Shown: in pieces, positions 49,601 to 54,956 of the stretch
Layout of the letters: each line of letters begins with the position of its first letter
How positions within the stretch are numbered: position 1 is the first letter of the stretch
Made by a program: the position numbers and the translations under genes
Source: Choristoneura fumiferana
Taxonomy: Eukaryota; Arthropoda; Insecta; Lepidoptera; Tortricidae
Reading direction: 5' to 3'
DNA length: 64,000 bases
Assembly (NCBI RefSeq): GCF_025370935.1
Contig: NC_133500.1
Location: forward strand, 9,586,994-9,650,993
Notes under the pieces: model-generated
Databases searched by the model: none
Told to the model about the DNA's origin: nothing
What the model saw: the letters and a program-made list of their open reading frames with translations, nothing else

Positions 49601-51278
49601 CCGTCATTAAAAATGACTTCCTGTTATAAACTTTACCATTACTTGCAAATTAATGTTTACAAAAATAAAATACACATTTGCAAACAAAGTCAAAGTCATT
49701 ACTGGTATATATGGCAAAAGCATCAATAACCGAGTTTACAAATAGAAGAAATTCCTACCTGTCATTAAATATTGCCCCATGTTTGTGCCTTGATGTATGG
49801 TCACCAGCACCAATATCTGACACAACAAGCGTGCATAAATATCTGATACAACTCTATTTCTAGGGCCGGAAGGACATGTCAGATATTTTTGCATGTTCCG
49901 TTGTAGCAGATATTAATGCTGGTGACTGTACCATGATAAACTACTACAGATAAAACCTTTTATAATGACATATTGGATGTAACAACAAAGAAAAAAATCC
50001 CAGCACAAACAGACTAAACTAAAATAACACTGGTTGTATAAATATTTCCCAACACAAATAAACCAAAATAATACTGGTTGGTTATACAAATATTGCCATT
50101 CCTTCAATGTTGTGATAACCTCCTGAGAACCAAGTCAAATTTTTAATTCTATAAAGGACACTGGTTGTCAGGAGGATAAACGACTTTGACTGTAGATTTA
50201 GATCACCTCACCTTACTTGTAGATCATCATACTCCTTGCAAGTTTGGCTACATTTCTTGCATATAACGGTGGAATGTATATCTTCCTCTCGCAAAGGTTT
50301 TTCTGCGATCTCACTCACTATATCAAGCAGTTTCTTGCCCGATTGGAGGTTACTCTGTAACATGATAAATGTGAAATAATTTTTACTTGATAAAACAGAA
50401 AAGCACTTTTTTTGGGTATGCACCTGCCAATCGAGATGAGAAGTGCTCAGATCGCACCCCTACCCATCTCTTGGGTCTGGTCCCTCTGAACCCATTTGGT
50501 AACTATTCACATGCCCACCCATCAGTGCTCATTGGTCTGGATACTTTATTGTAATATATCCTTAGTGAATAGTAGTGTTATTTCAGACCAGTCACTGAAT
50601 TTAAGGTAGGACTGAGTACCCACCAAGGAACAATTAACACCAATCGACCCATAAACAAAGCCTGTTCTATGGATACTGGCAACCAAAAAACAATAATAAT
50701 AATAGAGCCATTTATTCATTTACGCATTAATACATATTTGATTTATTTATTAACATTTATTTTGTTTTGTTATTATATATTTAACTGATATTTATTGGGA
50801 TGTCCATTTGTGGACATAGGCCGCCTCCATCATACGCCATACAAAAAACATACTTACCAAAGTCGAAACATACTTACAAATAAATAAATACTTTAAACAC
50901 CCCAGCCAGTCGAAATAAACATTTGTATTGGTCATATGGCCTTAATTCATGAGTCACCATGGAAACTTAACAGACGAAATGTCATAGTGACATCACATTA
51001 ATTAACAAGGAAAATAGTAATGACTTTCCTATGAAAAGGTTCCATGGTAGCGCAAGAATTAAGTCCTTGACCGTTCATAACATCTAGACCTCTTCAGGGT
51101 CAGATTCTCTAACCACTCAGTAATTATTGTGGTTATTACTGGGTTATTGTGTCATCAACATTTAAATATAAATCGGTAATAAATACAAAACCAAACTTAC
51201 AGTGTCTTGTATGAGATTGATTGTGTTCCGAGCTCCCGTGCTGGCATTGCAAATGAAGCAATTTGCAACACGGTTCAT
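25538..51278 (-). CDS. ZAD-C2H2 zinc-finger transcription factor, 23 coding exons
   Basis: Joined on the minus strand: 51278-51201, 50354-50212, 48747-48564, 48433-48181, 46029-45968, 44934-44799, 44074-43955, 43316-43233, 40662-40568, 39682-39619, 37920-37783, 37269-37194, 35746-35623, 33922-33805, 32905-32768, 32204-32066, 30525-30384, 29524-29384, 28844-28764, 28268-28214, 28035-27934, 26144-26065, 25624-25538. The total is 2640 bases: 879 codons plus stop, all phases compatible. Residues 1-70 form a ZAD (FCIC-type pairs CFIC and CKKC), the insect dimerisation module. Residues about 74-390 are acidic and Ser/Thr-rich. Residues about 396-745 carry one atypical and about 11 good C2H2 fingers with TGE(R/K)P-like linkers. 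The C-terminal 135 residues are acidic. It is a nuclear DNA-binding regulator by family; targets are unknown. ZAD factors have expanded in insects, so I give no gene name. Confidence 0.93.
26065..26144 (-). CDS. ZAD-ZNF exon 22
   Basis: Acceptor CATTTTCAG, donor GTTAGC. Encodes NLEGALKTEGSYIDNVTT and EPQEEGAQ. Confidence 0.86.
26467..26674. mobile_element. hairpin MITE
   Basis: ACCAAGGAGCTTATATACCT, CTGGAGGTTGAACGCCGAA and their mirror images ending GCTCCTTGGT; CGTG-like flanks. Confidence 0.75.
27245..27822. mobile_element. MITE family 2, copy with SINE inside
   Basis: Same ends as 19137-19405; interrupted at 27419-27716 by a SINE flanked by TTGCAGTT on both sides. In ZAD-ZNF intron 21. 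Confidence 0.86.
27419..27716 (-). mobile_element. tRNA-derived SINE (ATG-tail family), full copy
   Basis: On the minus strand the head is GCCGTGGTGGCCTAGTGG (A-box-like), then GGGTTCAAACCCCGG (B box), a body ending CAGTGGGACGTACATAGG, and a short ATG-repeat tail. Exact 8-bp target duplication TTGCAGTT. Confidence 0.9.
27934..28035 (-). CDS. ZAD-ZNF exon 21
   Basis: Acceptor TTTTTGCAG, donor GTAAGT. Encodes NEGTVIIGDKKYVLQKGL, then KDSLNLVADTDDILT. Confidence 0.87.
28214..28268 (-). CDS. ZAD-ZNF exon 20
   Basis: Acceptor TTGTTACAG, donor GTACGT. 55 bases encoding VYESTEELELEAEGEKAD, strongly acidic. Confidence 0.85.
28530..28622 (-). repeat. dispersed repeat family H, short copy
   Basis: CTGCCAAGTTTCTTGCGGCG and AATAAATGATTTGAATTTG are the reverse complement of parts of 46256-46420. 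Confidence 0.65.
28630..28732. repeat. GC/GT microsatellite
   Basis: GCGCGCGCGTGCGTGCCTGC then a GT run; 31 bases from ZAD-ZNF exon 19's donor side. Confidence 0.9.
28764..28844 (-). CDS. ZAD-ZNF exon 19
   Basis: Acceptor ACTTTACAG, donor GTAAGT. 27 codons, GHLAESIVVNQPRVTIQRI and onward, the first segment after the fingers. Confidence 0.87.
29070..29357. mobile_element. MITE family GGTGCGGCCACATGC, copy 1
   Basis: AGGTGCGGCCACATGCAGTC against GACTTGCATGCGGCCGCACC; ends 26 bases from ZAD-ZNF exon 18. Copy 2 is at 52607-53040. Confidence 0.75.
29384..29524 (-). CDS. ZAD-ZNF exon 18, fingers 11-12
   Basis: Acceptor TTCGTTAG, donor GTGAGT. Encodes VCGKSFNSRDNRNTHRFVH and CLVCGAGYMRKQLLYTHM; the last His pair is completed across the junction (NTSGH). 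Confidence 0.92.
30384..30525 (-). CDS. ZAD-ZNF exon 17, fingers 9-10
   Basis: Acceptor CATTCCAG, donor GTTGGT. Encodes LLDYHIKASHTGERP, CEVCQATFVYPEHYKKHI with RIHSGEKPYVCE, leading to finger 11. Confidence 0.93.
30976..31361. repeat. minisatellite, GACTAAAGATATTTT unit
   Basis: About 18 imperfect units of 15-22 bases (TTTGACTAAAGATATTTTGA). The Harbinger element has inserted at its right end. Confidence 0.85.
31365..32054. mobile_element. PIF/Harbinger-type non-autonomous element, copy 2
   Basis: Same family in reverse orientation, TTA duplication at 31362-31364 and 32055-32057. The left edge lies inside a GACTAAAGATATTTT minisatellite; the right edge is 11 bases from ZAD-ZNF exon 16. Confidence 0.9.
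32066..32204 (-). CDS. ZAD-ZNF exon 16, fingers 8-9
   Basis: Acceptor GTTCCCAG, donor GTAAAC. Encodes CEVCGATFSQRSNLHSHK, then CDQCPKRFKRR. A Harbinger MITE starts 11 bases after the last exon base. Confidence 0.93.
32380..32490. mobile_element. hAT-like end fragment
   Basis: CAGTGTGTTTCAAACTGTGG with GGTCGCGACCCTCCAGGGGG is a typical hAT terminus; the other end is not found. Confidence 0.5.
32768..32905 (-). CDS. ZAD-ZNF exon 15, fingers 6-7
   Basis: Acceptor GTTCGCAG, donor GTAGAG. Encodes KAFGTQHNLEMHGVVHSGQK and CGVCGKAFARRAEVKDHM with RIHTG. The intron upstream of it splits finger 6 just after its Cys pair. Confidence 0.93.
33068..33290. mobile_element. Tc1/mariner-type MITE
   Basis: CAGATCTGTTCATTCGCCAA and GGCGCGCC; mirrored GGCGCGCCTTTGTGAGTGAA with CAGATCTG; TA on both sides. 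In ZAD-ZNF intron 14. Confidence 0.8.
33805..33922 (-). CDS. ZAD-ZNF exon 14, finger 5
   Basis: Acceptor GTTGGCAG, donor GTCAGT. Encodes FKCEECGKCFFTLQNLNQHL with KTH, and the CSVCG start of finger 6. Confidence 0.93.
33983..34552 (+). repeat. dispersed repeat family D, copy 2
   Basis: TTAGGGTTCCGTAGTCAATA to CTCTTGGCCGGTTTTTTTTA; contains a C14 run at about 34268. In ZAD-ZNF intron 13. Confidence 0.78.
35170..35385 (-). repeat. dispersed repeat family G, copy 1
   Basis: CGACGGGGTTAGTACCACAC through GGTGATCACTTACCATCAAG; inverted copy at 62091-62306. Confidence 0.75.
35623..35746 (-). CDS. ZAD-ZNF exon 13, fingers 3-4
   Basis: Acceptor TTTTTCAG, donor GTAAGA. Encodes LLVEHMNLHNGQRP, then CHICHKSFASKYTHQSHL with KTH: a complete finger 4. 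Confidence 0.93.
35784..36174. mobile_element. MITE with 34-bp ends
   Basis: TGCCCTGATCACACGTACCG and, at the right, CGGTACGTGTGATCAGGGCA; internal CTCGGCCGAG repeats. Confidence 0.82.
36533..36653. mobile_element. hairpin MITE
   Basis: GGTTACGTACGCACTATGCG against CGCATAGTGTGTACGTAGCC with inner ACTGCGCGGGTTTAGC mirrored. Confidence 0.75.
36743..36915. mobile_element. MITE, TCATAATGTAA family
   Basis: Inverted ends TCATAATGTAATGTTTG and CAAACGTTACATTATGA. The interior TTAAATGGTCATCCTGTAG is shared with 46614-48106. In ZAD-ZNF intron 12. Confidence 0.72.
37194..37269 (-). CDS. ZAD-ZNF exon 12, start of finger 3
   Basis: Acceptor TTTTTCAG, donor GTACAA. Encodes a charged linker ending HECNICNKKY; finger 3 is completed in exon 13, an intron inside the finger. 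Confidence 0.9.
37350..37547 (+). mobile_element. Helitron-like non-autonomous fragment, copy 1
   Basis: TTTCACGTCGAAACCGAGCG, CAGTTCCCGAGGGAACTGCG hairpin and CACGCGGGCGAAGCCGCGGA with AAAAGCTAGT end. 3' hairpin followed by CTAGT fits Helitrons. Confidence 0.6.
37783..37920 (-). CDS. ZAD-ZNF exon 11, fingers 1-2
   Basis: Acceptor TTTAGCAG, donor GTCAGT. Encodes the His half of finger 1 (FIMRHMRLAH) and the core of finger 2, CRTCGTALRRRDHYIAH. Very GC-rich. Confidence 0.9.
38041..38519 (+). repeat. dispersed repeat family D, copy 3, 3' truncated
   Basis: TTTAGGGTAACGGAACCC to GGTATAAAATATACCTAA; shares CAACTTTAAAGTGCAAATTT with copies 2 and 4. Confidence 0.75.
39051..39456. mobile_element. 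hAT-like element, GGGTTCGC family
   Basis: AGGGTTTCTCAAAGTGGGG and AAGTTTGAGAAACCCT inverted ends; the left arm contains GCGAACCCCTAGGGGTTCGC. A truncated copy is at 15274-15364. Confidence 0.7.
39619..39682 (-). CDS. ZAD-ZNF exon 10, atypical first finger
   Basis: Encodes IVVKEDDGSFKCMLCQKN, the Cys pair of the first, irregular finger. Acceptor is TTGCAG; a CAG 6 bases upstream (exon to 39688) is in frame and would add Leu-Gln. Donor GTAATT. Confidence 0.85.
40300..40455 (+). mobile_element. RTE-like LINE 3' fragment
   Basis: Encodes WSDDLVKIAGSRWMRKAQDR-like sequence across frames and ends CAGTGGACGTCTTTCGGCTG with ATGATG. In ZAD-ZNF intron 9. Confidence 0.7.
40568..40662 (-). CDS. ZAD-ZNF exon 9
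   Basis: Acceptor TTTTTAG, donor GTACGT. Encodes GAFIKVESGEMYRVKSVQ, then KSKDDDNEFTDH. The intron between this exon and exon 8 contains the Tc1 element. Confidence 0.86.
41002..42758 (+). mobile_element. Tc1-type DNA transposon with double inverted-repeat sites
   Basis: Flanked by TA on both sides (41000-41001, 42759-42760). Outer ends read CAGTTGTGGTCATATAATTA and, inverted, CAGTGGTGGTCATGTAATTA; both continue to AAGAACGAT. A second copy of the core (GGTCATATAATTAAGAACG) lies about 210 bases inside the left end at 41218-41236, and inverted at 42512-42537 on the right. This is the IR/DR layout in which two transposase sites sit at each end. It lies in intron 8 of the ZAD-ZNF gene, between exons 9 and 8, plus strand, opposite to the host. 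Confidence 0.93.
41371..42406 (+). pseudogene. Tc1 transposase, DD34E, one frame change
   Basis: Frame one, from ATG 41371, encodes the N-terminal paired-like helix-turn-helix (STREVILKLCDKNWSYKHIA) and stops at TAA 41632-41634 after NPFKGSNTV. The next frame continues without a gap as NELRKKYFGENNPSAISARI to the natural stop at 42404-42406. A 2-base loss or 1-base gain at about 41630 is the only break I see. The catalytic triad is complete: Asp in LFSDETK, Asp in QHDNDPKH, Glu in SPDLNPIEHLW, with 34 residues between the last two. The pairing of catalytic and terminal-repeat integrity suggests recent activity; as written this copy cannot make full-length enzyme. Confidence 0.92.
42885..43015 (-). 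repeat. LINE-tail-like repeat
   Basis: GAAAGAAAGAAAATACATTT leads into AACGCCATAAAAACAAAC and GGCACGGCAAGCCGTGGCGC; between the Tc1 element and exon 8. Confidence 0.4.
43074..43178. mobile_element. short MITE
   Basis: GGGCCTTGTCACACTTGCGA against CTCGCTAGTGTGATAAGGGC; 105 bases. 55 bases from ZAD-ZNF exon 8. Confidence 0.7.
43233..43316 (-). CDS. ZAD-ZNF exon 8
   Basis: Acceptor ATTTTCAG, donor GTAACT. Encodes DEDSQIELQVSGDEETAN, acidic, then AIIAAAREQ. Confidence 0.86.
43651..43925. repeat. 33-bp minisatellite beside a splice donor
   Basis: About eight units of 29-39 bases; consensus (plus) TGGTCGGTCAAATAAGTGAG then TGTAACCTTGCTC. On the gene strand each unit contains AAGGTTACACTCACTT, like a 5' splice site. 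The array ends at the true donor of exon 7 (43949-43954). Confidence 0.88.
43955..44074 (-). CDS. ZAD-ZNF exon 7
   Basis: Acceptor TGTTGCAG, donor GTACAT. Encodes TIVMSDDNYLRVVAGRRL to DQPDAQ. The intron side of its donor carries a 33-bp minisatellite (43651-43925) whose units resemble this exon end and donor. Confidence 0.87.
44113..44353. mobile_element. hAT-type MITE with perfect 8-bp duplication
   Basis: CAGGGAGCGAAACTTTAATG and CAAAATTTCGCTCCCTG inverted ends; GTTATAAT at 44105-44112 and 44354-44361. In ZAD-ZNF intron 6, 38 bases from exon 7. Confidence 0.88.
44453..44613. mobile_element. MITE, TCATAATGTAA family
   Basis: Ends TCATAATGTATTGTTTGTCA and TGACAAACATTATGA, inverted; about 160 bases, in ZAD-ZNF intron 6. 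Confidence 0.68.
44799..44934 (-). CDS. ZAD-ZNF exon 6
   Basis: Acceptor ATATTTCAG, donor GTAAGT. Encodes SNMFDVSLLSSLDDSQ and ends EREDEDDDE, an acidic tract that might act in activation. Confidence 0.86.
44975..45120. mobile_element. hairpin MITE family 1, copy 5
   Basis: TTAGAGGCTGTATCACC against GGTGAAACAGCCCCTTA, full core; 40 bases upstream of ZAD-ZNF exon 6 on the gene strand. Confidence 0.82.
45190..45555 (+). mobile_element. Helitron-like non-autonomous fragment, copy 2
   Basis: Begins ATACTAACATAATAAATGCG and ends AAGCCGCGGGCAAAAGCTA; an unrelated insert lies at about 45235-45400. Confidence 0.6.
45707..45793. mobile_element. 87-bp hairpin element with 8-bp duplication
   Basis: ACTCAGCGGCACAAAATTTG and TTTTTTGCCGCTCAGT ends, flanked on both sides by ATAGATAT (45699-45706, 45794-45801). 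Confidence 0.78.
45800..45945 (-). mobile_element. third tRNA-like SINE
   Basis: Minus strand: ACCGGATAGCTAAGATGTTA, then GCAGGTTCGATCCCGTGATG (B box), then a tail of ATATTTGTATGATGAAT type; next to the 8-bp-duplicated hairpin at 45707-45793. Confidence 0.6.
45968..46029 (-). CDS. ZAD-ZNF exon 5
   Basis: Acceptor TGCTTTCAG, donor GTACTA. Encodes CSYAIVAEEDADGASEDT, an acidic segment; phase 1 to 0. Confidence 0.85.
46256..46420 (+). repeat. dispersed repeat family H
   Basis: AAATTCAAATCATTTATTCA, then TGCGCCGCAAGAAACTTGGC; a frequent insect LINE-tail-like sequence. Confidence 0.65.
46789..47058. repeat. 5' LTR
   Basis: 270 bases, TG...CA ends, near-identical to 47801-48069. Contains TATTAAAGAATG near its 3' part. 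Confidence 0.9.
47801..48069. repeat. 3' LTR
   Basis: 269 bases; one 1-base gap and about four substitutions from the 5' LTR, so the insertion is young. Confidence 0.9.
48181..48433 (-). CDS. ZAD-ZNF exon 4, longest exon
   Basis: Acceptor TATTTTCAG, donor GTAAGT. 253 bases, Thr/Ser- and Asp/Glu-rich with no fingers, ending DQQMEIDE. Low-complexity linker typical of ZAD factors. Confidence 0.88.
48484..48560 (-). mobile_element. second SINE family, fragment at a splice donor
   Basis: On the minus strand TGAGGACCTGGGTTCGATTC and on to CAGTTTGTATTT match 11497-11620. It begins three bases after the end of ZAD-ZNF exon 3 and fills about 60 percent of a 130-base intron. Confidence 0.8.
48564..48747 (-). 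CDS. ZAD-ZNF exon 3
   Basis: Acceptor TTGTATCAG, donor GTATGA. Encodes a basic linker after the ZAD, LKHIKTELHGQINK to VLAPLKNK. The donor abuts a SINE fragment: bases from +4 onward (TGAGGACC) match that SINE. Confidence 0.88.
48960..49135 (+). repeat. dispersed repeat, TTAACCGACTTC type
   Basis: TTTAACCGACTTCAAAAAAG, GAAGGTTCTCAATTTGAGTG and CGATAACTCCGCCAATTGTG; common low-specificity insect repeat. Confidence 0.5.
49377..49586. mobile_element. long hairpin element
   Basis: The arm from 49378 (AACAAAAAATAGAACCAACT) continues through TTCTACTAGTT, mirrored exactly at 49535-49585; inner CCAGCAGGAGTG/CACTCCTGCTGG. Confidence 0.8.
49799..49928. repeat. inverted repeat (MITE-like)
   Basis: GGTCACCAGCACCAATATCT against CAGATATTAATGCTGGTGAC with an inner TGCATAAATATCTGA/TCAGATATTTTTGCA pair. 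Confidence 0.65.
50212..50354 (-). CDS. ZAD-ZNF exon 2, second ZAD half
   Basis: Acceptor GTTACAG, donor GTGAGG. Reads GKKLLDIVSEIAEKPL, then STVICKKCSQTCKEYDDL, giving the second zinc-binding Cys pair of the ZAD. An apparent GTAAGG donor 5 bases earlier would break phase with exon 3; GTGAGG keeps it. Confidence 0.9.
50355..51200. other. ZAD-ZNF intron 1, little recognised
   Basis: AT-rich; a 36-base LINE end at 50797-50832 (GGATGTCCATTTGTGGACAT) is the only repeat found. Confidence 0.5.
51201..51278 (-). CDS. ZAD-ZNF coding exon 1, start codon and first ZAD half
   Basis: ATG at 51278-51276 is the second base of the exon, just after acceptor CTTTCCAG, so the 5' UTR lies in an upstream exon. 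Encodes MNRVANCFICNASTGARN and onward: the first ZAD Cys pair. Donor GTAAGT. Confidence 0.9.
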
Positions 51279-51922
51279 TCTGGAAAGTAAATGAAGTAGT
51301 TGTATACTTGTTTTTATTTATCCGTGGTTGTATTCTACTTCTAGTCTTATGTCAGGACTCATTAACATAAAAGATGACCATAGAATTAATTTCTTAATTG
51401 CAATACAATAATATAAATTGTTATTAATTCTGTATTTTCCTAGCTTTGCTGTAAATCTATTACAGTGGTGTAAGTCAAGTTAAGTTGATCTATTCAAGCT
51501 AGTCCTACATAAGTTTTTCTTTCATCTGGTAACCTAGCTATTGTAGCTATCTCTTTAATCTGGTAACCTATATTGGGGACTAGTTAAATAAACAGACCAA
51601 CGCAAAGTATGCAAAGCAAAAGAAGGCATTACTGTACTTATAGCTGTACGAGAAGTAGAAGTTATGTAAAGTAAAAATTAGGATCTATTGACAACTCGCT
51701 TTGAATCTTTGAATTTGTAAACAAACTTGAATTTTATTTAAATCTATTGCCACCTTAGGAATAAAAATCCATCTTTGGTACACACAATACACGAAAGATC
51801 TCTGTAAAATACGACATTTTATAGCCAACGGTACAGTGTACAGCCGCCATTTTGTATCAGTTCGATTAATTATTTTTTAAAAAGTAATGAAAGCTAGTAA
51901 AAACATAAGAAAACGCATTACC

Positions 51923-52010
51923 TGACGAATTTATCCAGTTTCCATGGGATTTAGTTAGTTTCTATAGGTTTTCGGAAATATTTGGCTATATAAGTTGTCA
52001 GCAATGATTG
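51923..52010 (-). other. probable 5' UTR exon of the ZAD-ZNF gene
   Basis: On the minus strand a GTAATG donor (51922-51917) follows AATTCGTCAG. Coding exon 1 begins one base before its ATG and needs a non-coding leader exon upstream, and this is the first reasonable donor. The outer boundary is a guess. Confidence 0.35.
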
Positions 52011-52606
52011 CCTAACGCAAGCAGCCACCATTACGTACTTTATGATTAGTTCCTAATTTCACCACGTCCTCGTGAAGTCGTGAAGCGTTGTTGTCGAAGC
52101 CAAAATAAGTGTGTTTCCTATTACGACAAGTGTTTATCAGACACATTTAAAAAAATTCTTTCACCACGTGACCTTGTGAAGTGTTCCTATTACTAAGGTG
52201 TTTTAAAAATGAGTAGGGCTTAAAATAGCACCAGTATTTTTAAACGTTTTAAACAGTTTTAAACCTAAATAAAATAAGGTTTGCGTCATGGATTTTTGTA
52301 AGCGTTTTTGTCATGTTGTAATTAATGTCATAATAAGTAATATTGCGTAGTTCATAGTATTAGTAGTATCTTTGTTGTAATTTAATTTATGTAAATAATG
52401 AATAGAGAAAAAAAACATTTCATTTGTACTTACAATGTGTAATACGAATGTTTCTGCGCATGTGTTCCATGTGTTACTTGCCCCCTGTTAAGCATTTGTG
52501 ACCGATATTTTTTTTATCTGTGTAATGTGTTGACATTGACATGACAATTCCATTTTTTTTAATTTGCCACCATTTCATGCCATAGGGCGCAACCAAGGCG
52601 CAACCT

Positions 52607-53040
52607 GAGGCGCAACCACATGAAATCGCTCGACGCTCGTTTTCAGTGTCAAATCTGGACACGTGACATATAGCGATAAAGCTGAAAATGTTGAGCTTTA
52701 TCGCTGAAAAAAAAAAAACAAACCTCTTCAATTTCGGCTAAAACACTGTTATTTAATTTTTTAATTCGCTCTAATTTATTTTATTTGTACCACTGCCATG
52801 ACTGCTACCCTTGCTGCTTTCCTTGTTTGATTTAAAAACGTGTCCAAATTGTACGGTTAAGTTTCAAACGTTGAAATAAATGGAATATGAAATAAGATTA
52901 AGAAATCAGCTTCCAAAACCAAGACCATTCCTGCAAGAAGCCATCTTGTCGCTGCTGCTCAACGTGGCGACTTGACGCTACTTTTTTGAGTAGCGAAAAA
53001 TTCAGAATCACCTTCAAAGCGACTGCATGTGGCTGCACCT
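52607..53040. mobile_element. MITE family GGTGCGGCCACATGC, copy 2
   Basis: CGCAACCACATGAAATCGCT against GACTGCATGTGGCTGCACCT; shares GTGACATATAGCGATAAAGC with copy 1. Confidence 0.68.
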
Positions 53041-53421
53041 ACCAACGATACTGGTTTAGGTACAAACTGGGATTTACGACATTTCCTCCTGTTTTTTCAA
53101 TTCCCTATGCAAAGCAACTACCATAATATGAGACAAACAAAACAAACATACATAAGGTAAGTACGTAAAAGATCAATCAATGATATTATGTCCATCATAC
53201 GAGCGTCAGATTTATACTGGTGGTGTACTATTAACACGTTCGGCCCCGGCAACGATCCCCTAAGCTCTCACGTTATGGCCTACGCATTAGTACGCATATC
53301 CCACAGCAGTCACATCTATGCCAGTGACACGTATACGTGTCACAGACATAATACATTCCGGTGCCAGTGACACAACGTCTGTATCTTTTTAGTTCTTACT
53401 CGAGCGTAATTTCTAGAATTT

Positions 53422-53500
53422 TTTTACCGTACTACGGCAAAACCTACTAGACACTGGCAAAATTGTCCTCCAATGGACAGAGCCATATTTTTCTAAAAAA
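53422..53500. repeat. 80-bp repeat, ACTGGCAAAATTGTCCTC family
   Basis: TTTTACCGTACTACGGCAAA, then CAATGGACAGAGCCATATTT; near-identical to 18408-18487. Confidence 0.6.
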
Positions 53501-53576
53501 TCTTTTAGTTCTTACTCCTATGCCAGTGACACGCATGTTGTGTCAAAATAACTCATAGATACCTCCTAAAGGCCGG

Positions 53577-54535
53577 CATAGCGTAAGGGCTTAGCGGAAC
53601 GTTGCCGGAGCCAAATGCGATCCACTATGGTCGACGCCATAATTCGTGAGACTAAATTGACAATTCATTGTACTCAAGTGTTGCCTGAGCAGCATGTTAT
53701 GTTTTTTGTTAAAAGTGGAAATTGTTGTAGCTACTGTAATATTTTTATGTGTTTTATACTTTGTATTATTTCTAGCTGTTTGTTTTCCTAAAATAAATAA
53801 ATAAAATAAATAAATAAATAACAAAACATTACGGCATTGGCTTCTAGTGATATTTATCCATTATTTACGGTGACAATATCAAATTAGTTCAATAATTTAC
53901 TTTGCAATGTAAGATATCATTGTAAGAAGTGAAAATACGAACCAATGACAATTATTTCATTTATTGTTTTGATTGGCCTCACCTTAAATCCGCTTTATTT
54001 ATTTTATATGGGCATGAGCATGATATCATTGCCAAGTGCGCAGTGCGCTAACCGAAGTAATAATTTCATCCTTATCTTCAGAAGAGACCCCATTTTGTCA
54101 CCGGTAATGTGTCGCGATTGACAGGGGCAGGGGGATCAATACGAAATTCTAAAATCGAAGTTCGTATCGTACCGCCCCTCTCACTCTCGTATTAAATAAT
54201 ATTAACGTCAGCAGGACGGCAACTTAGTACTTCCGAATTCCCACCCTAATACTTAAGAACCTTACAAAAACAAGTAGGTATTTAGTAGTTCATCTATTCT
54301 AAAAATCTCGTATTTCTTCATGAAAGTGACAATTGTAACACAATATTCCCGAAATTATACAAAAAAATGACACTTAGCACACCATTTAGTCGAATCGACA
54401 CTGAATATCGATATCCGCTACATCACTATTTAATTTTGTCGAACCCTGGTAACCCTGTAACTGTCATTGACTTGTCAATTTAGTCTCACGAATTATGGCG
54501 TCGACTGGCGTCGACCATAAGCTCTTACGCTAGGC
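53577..54535. mobile_element. inverted-repeat element, about 0.96 kb
   Basis: The arm at 53577-53665 (AGCGTAAGGGCTTA; GTCGACGCCATAATTCGTGA, GACTAAATTGACAA) is mirrored at 54470-54535. No ORF. Confidence 0.65.
53681..53815 (+). repeat. 142-bp repeat, second copy
   Basis: TTGCCTGAGCAGCATGTTAT to AAATAAATAAATAAA; lies inside the inverted-repeat element 53577-54535. Confidence 0.6.
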
Positions 54536-54874
54536 ATAGCGCATATCCCACAGCAGTCACAAATACAACCTGTACTTACCTGCAAATACCACAAATACAT
54601 GTCACTGGCAGGAGTCACAAGACGTTGTTGTGTCACTGGGGCCCAATGTGTTAATAGACGTGTTGTCTATTTTGTGCCGGTGGCAGATTTTGTATTTTAC
54701 ATATTATATCTACTATTGTCCTGCTTGACAGTTCTCAATGTTTTCATTTACGGATATTTTTTCGCATTCATTCGCTATTCTGTGGTAGTAGTTTTTTTTG
54801 TGCAGCAGACTCGGCTCTGTCGTTGTGACAGTGACAGATCAAAACGGCGGGGTTTTCAAACTTGTGTATCAATA

Positions 54875-54950
54875 ATGAATGACTTGATGTCGTTCGACGA
54901 AGACTAAGCGGAATTAGCGGAACTTTTATTTCAATCGGATGAAATTAAAG
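54875..54950 (+). pseudogene. possible piggyBac transposase N-terminus, broken
   Basis: ATG reads NDLMSFDED, stop TAA, then in the same frame AELAELLFQSDEIK before a GTGAGT-like site. The acidic LLFQSDE pattern resembles piggyBac N-termini; nothing downstream confirms it. Confidence 0.22.
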
Positions 54951-54956
54951 TGAGTT

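Larger units (their letters stand above)
53231..54654. mobile_element. piggyBac-like TTAA element with a second element inside
   Basis: TTAACACGTTCGGCCCC and GGGGCCCAATGTGTTAA form inverted ends on TTAA sites. TGCCAGTGACAC motifs recur near both ends. A second inverted-repeat element occupies 53577-54535. Confidence 0.5.
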
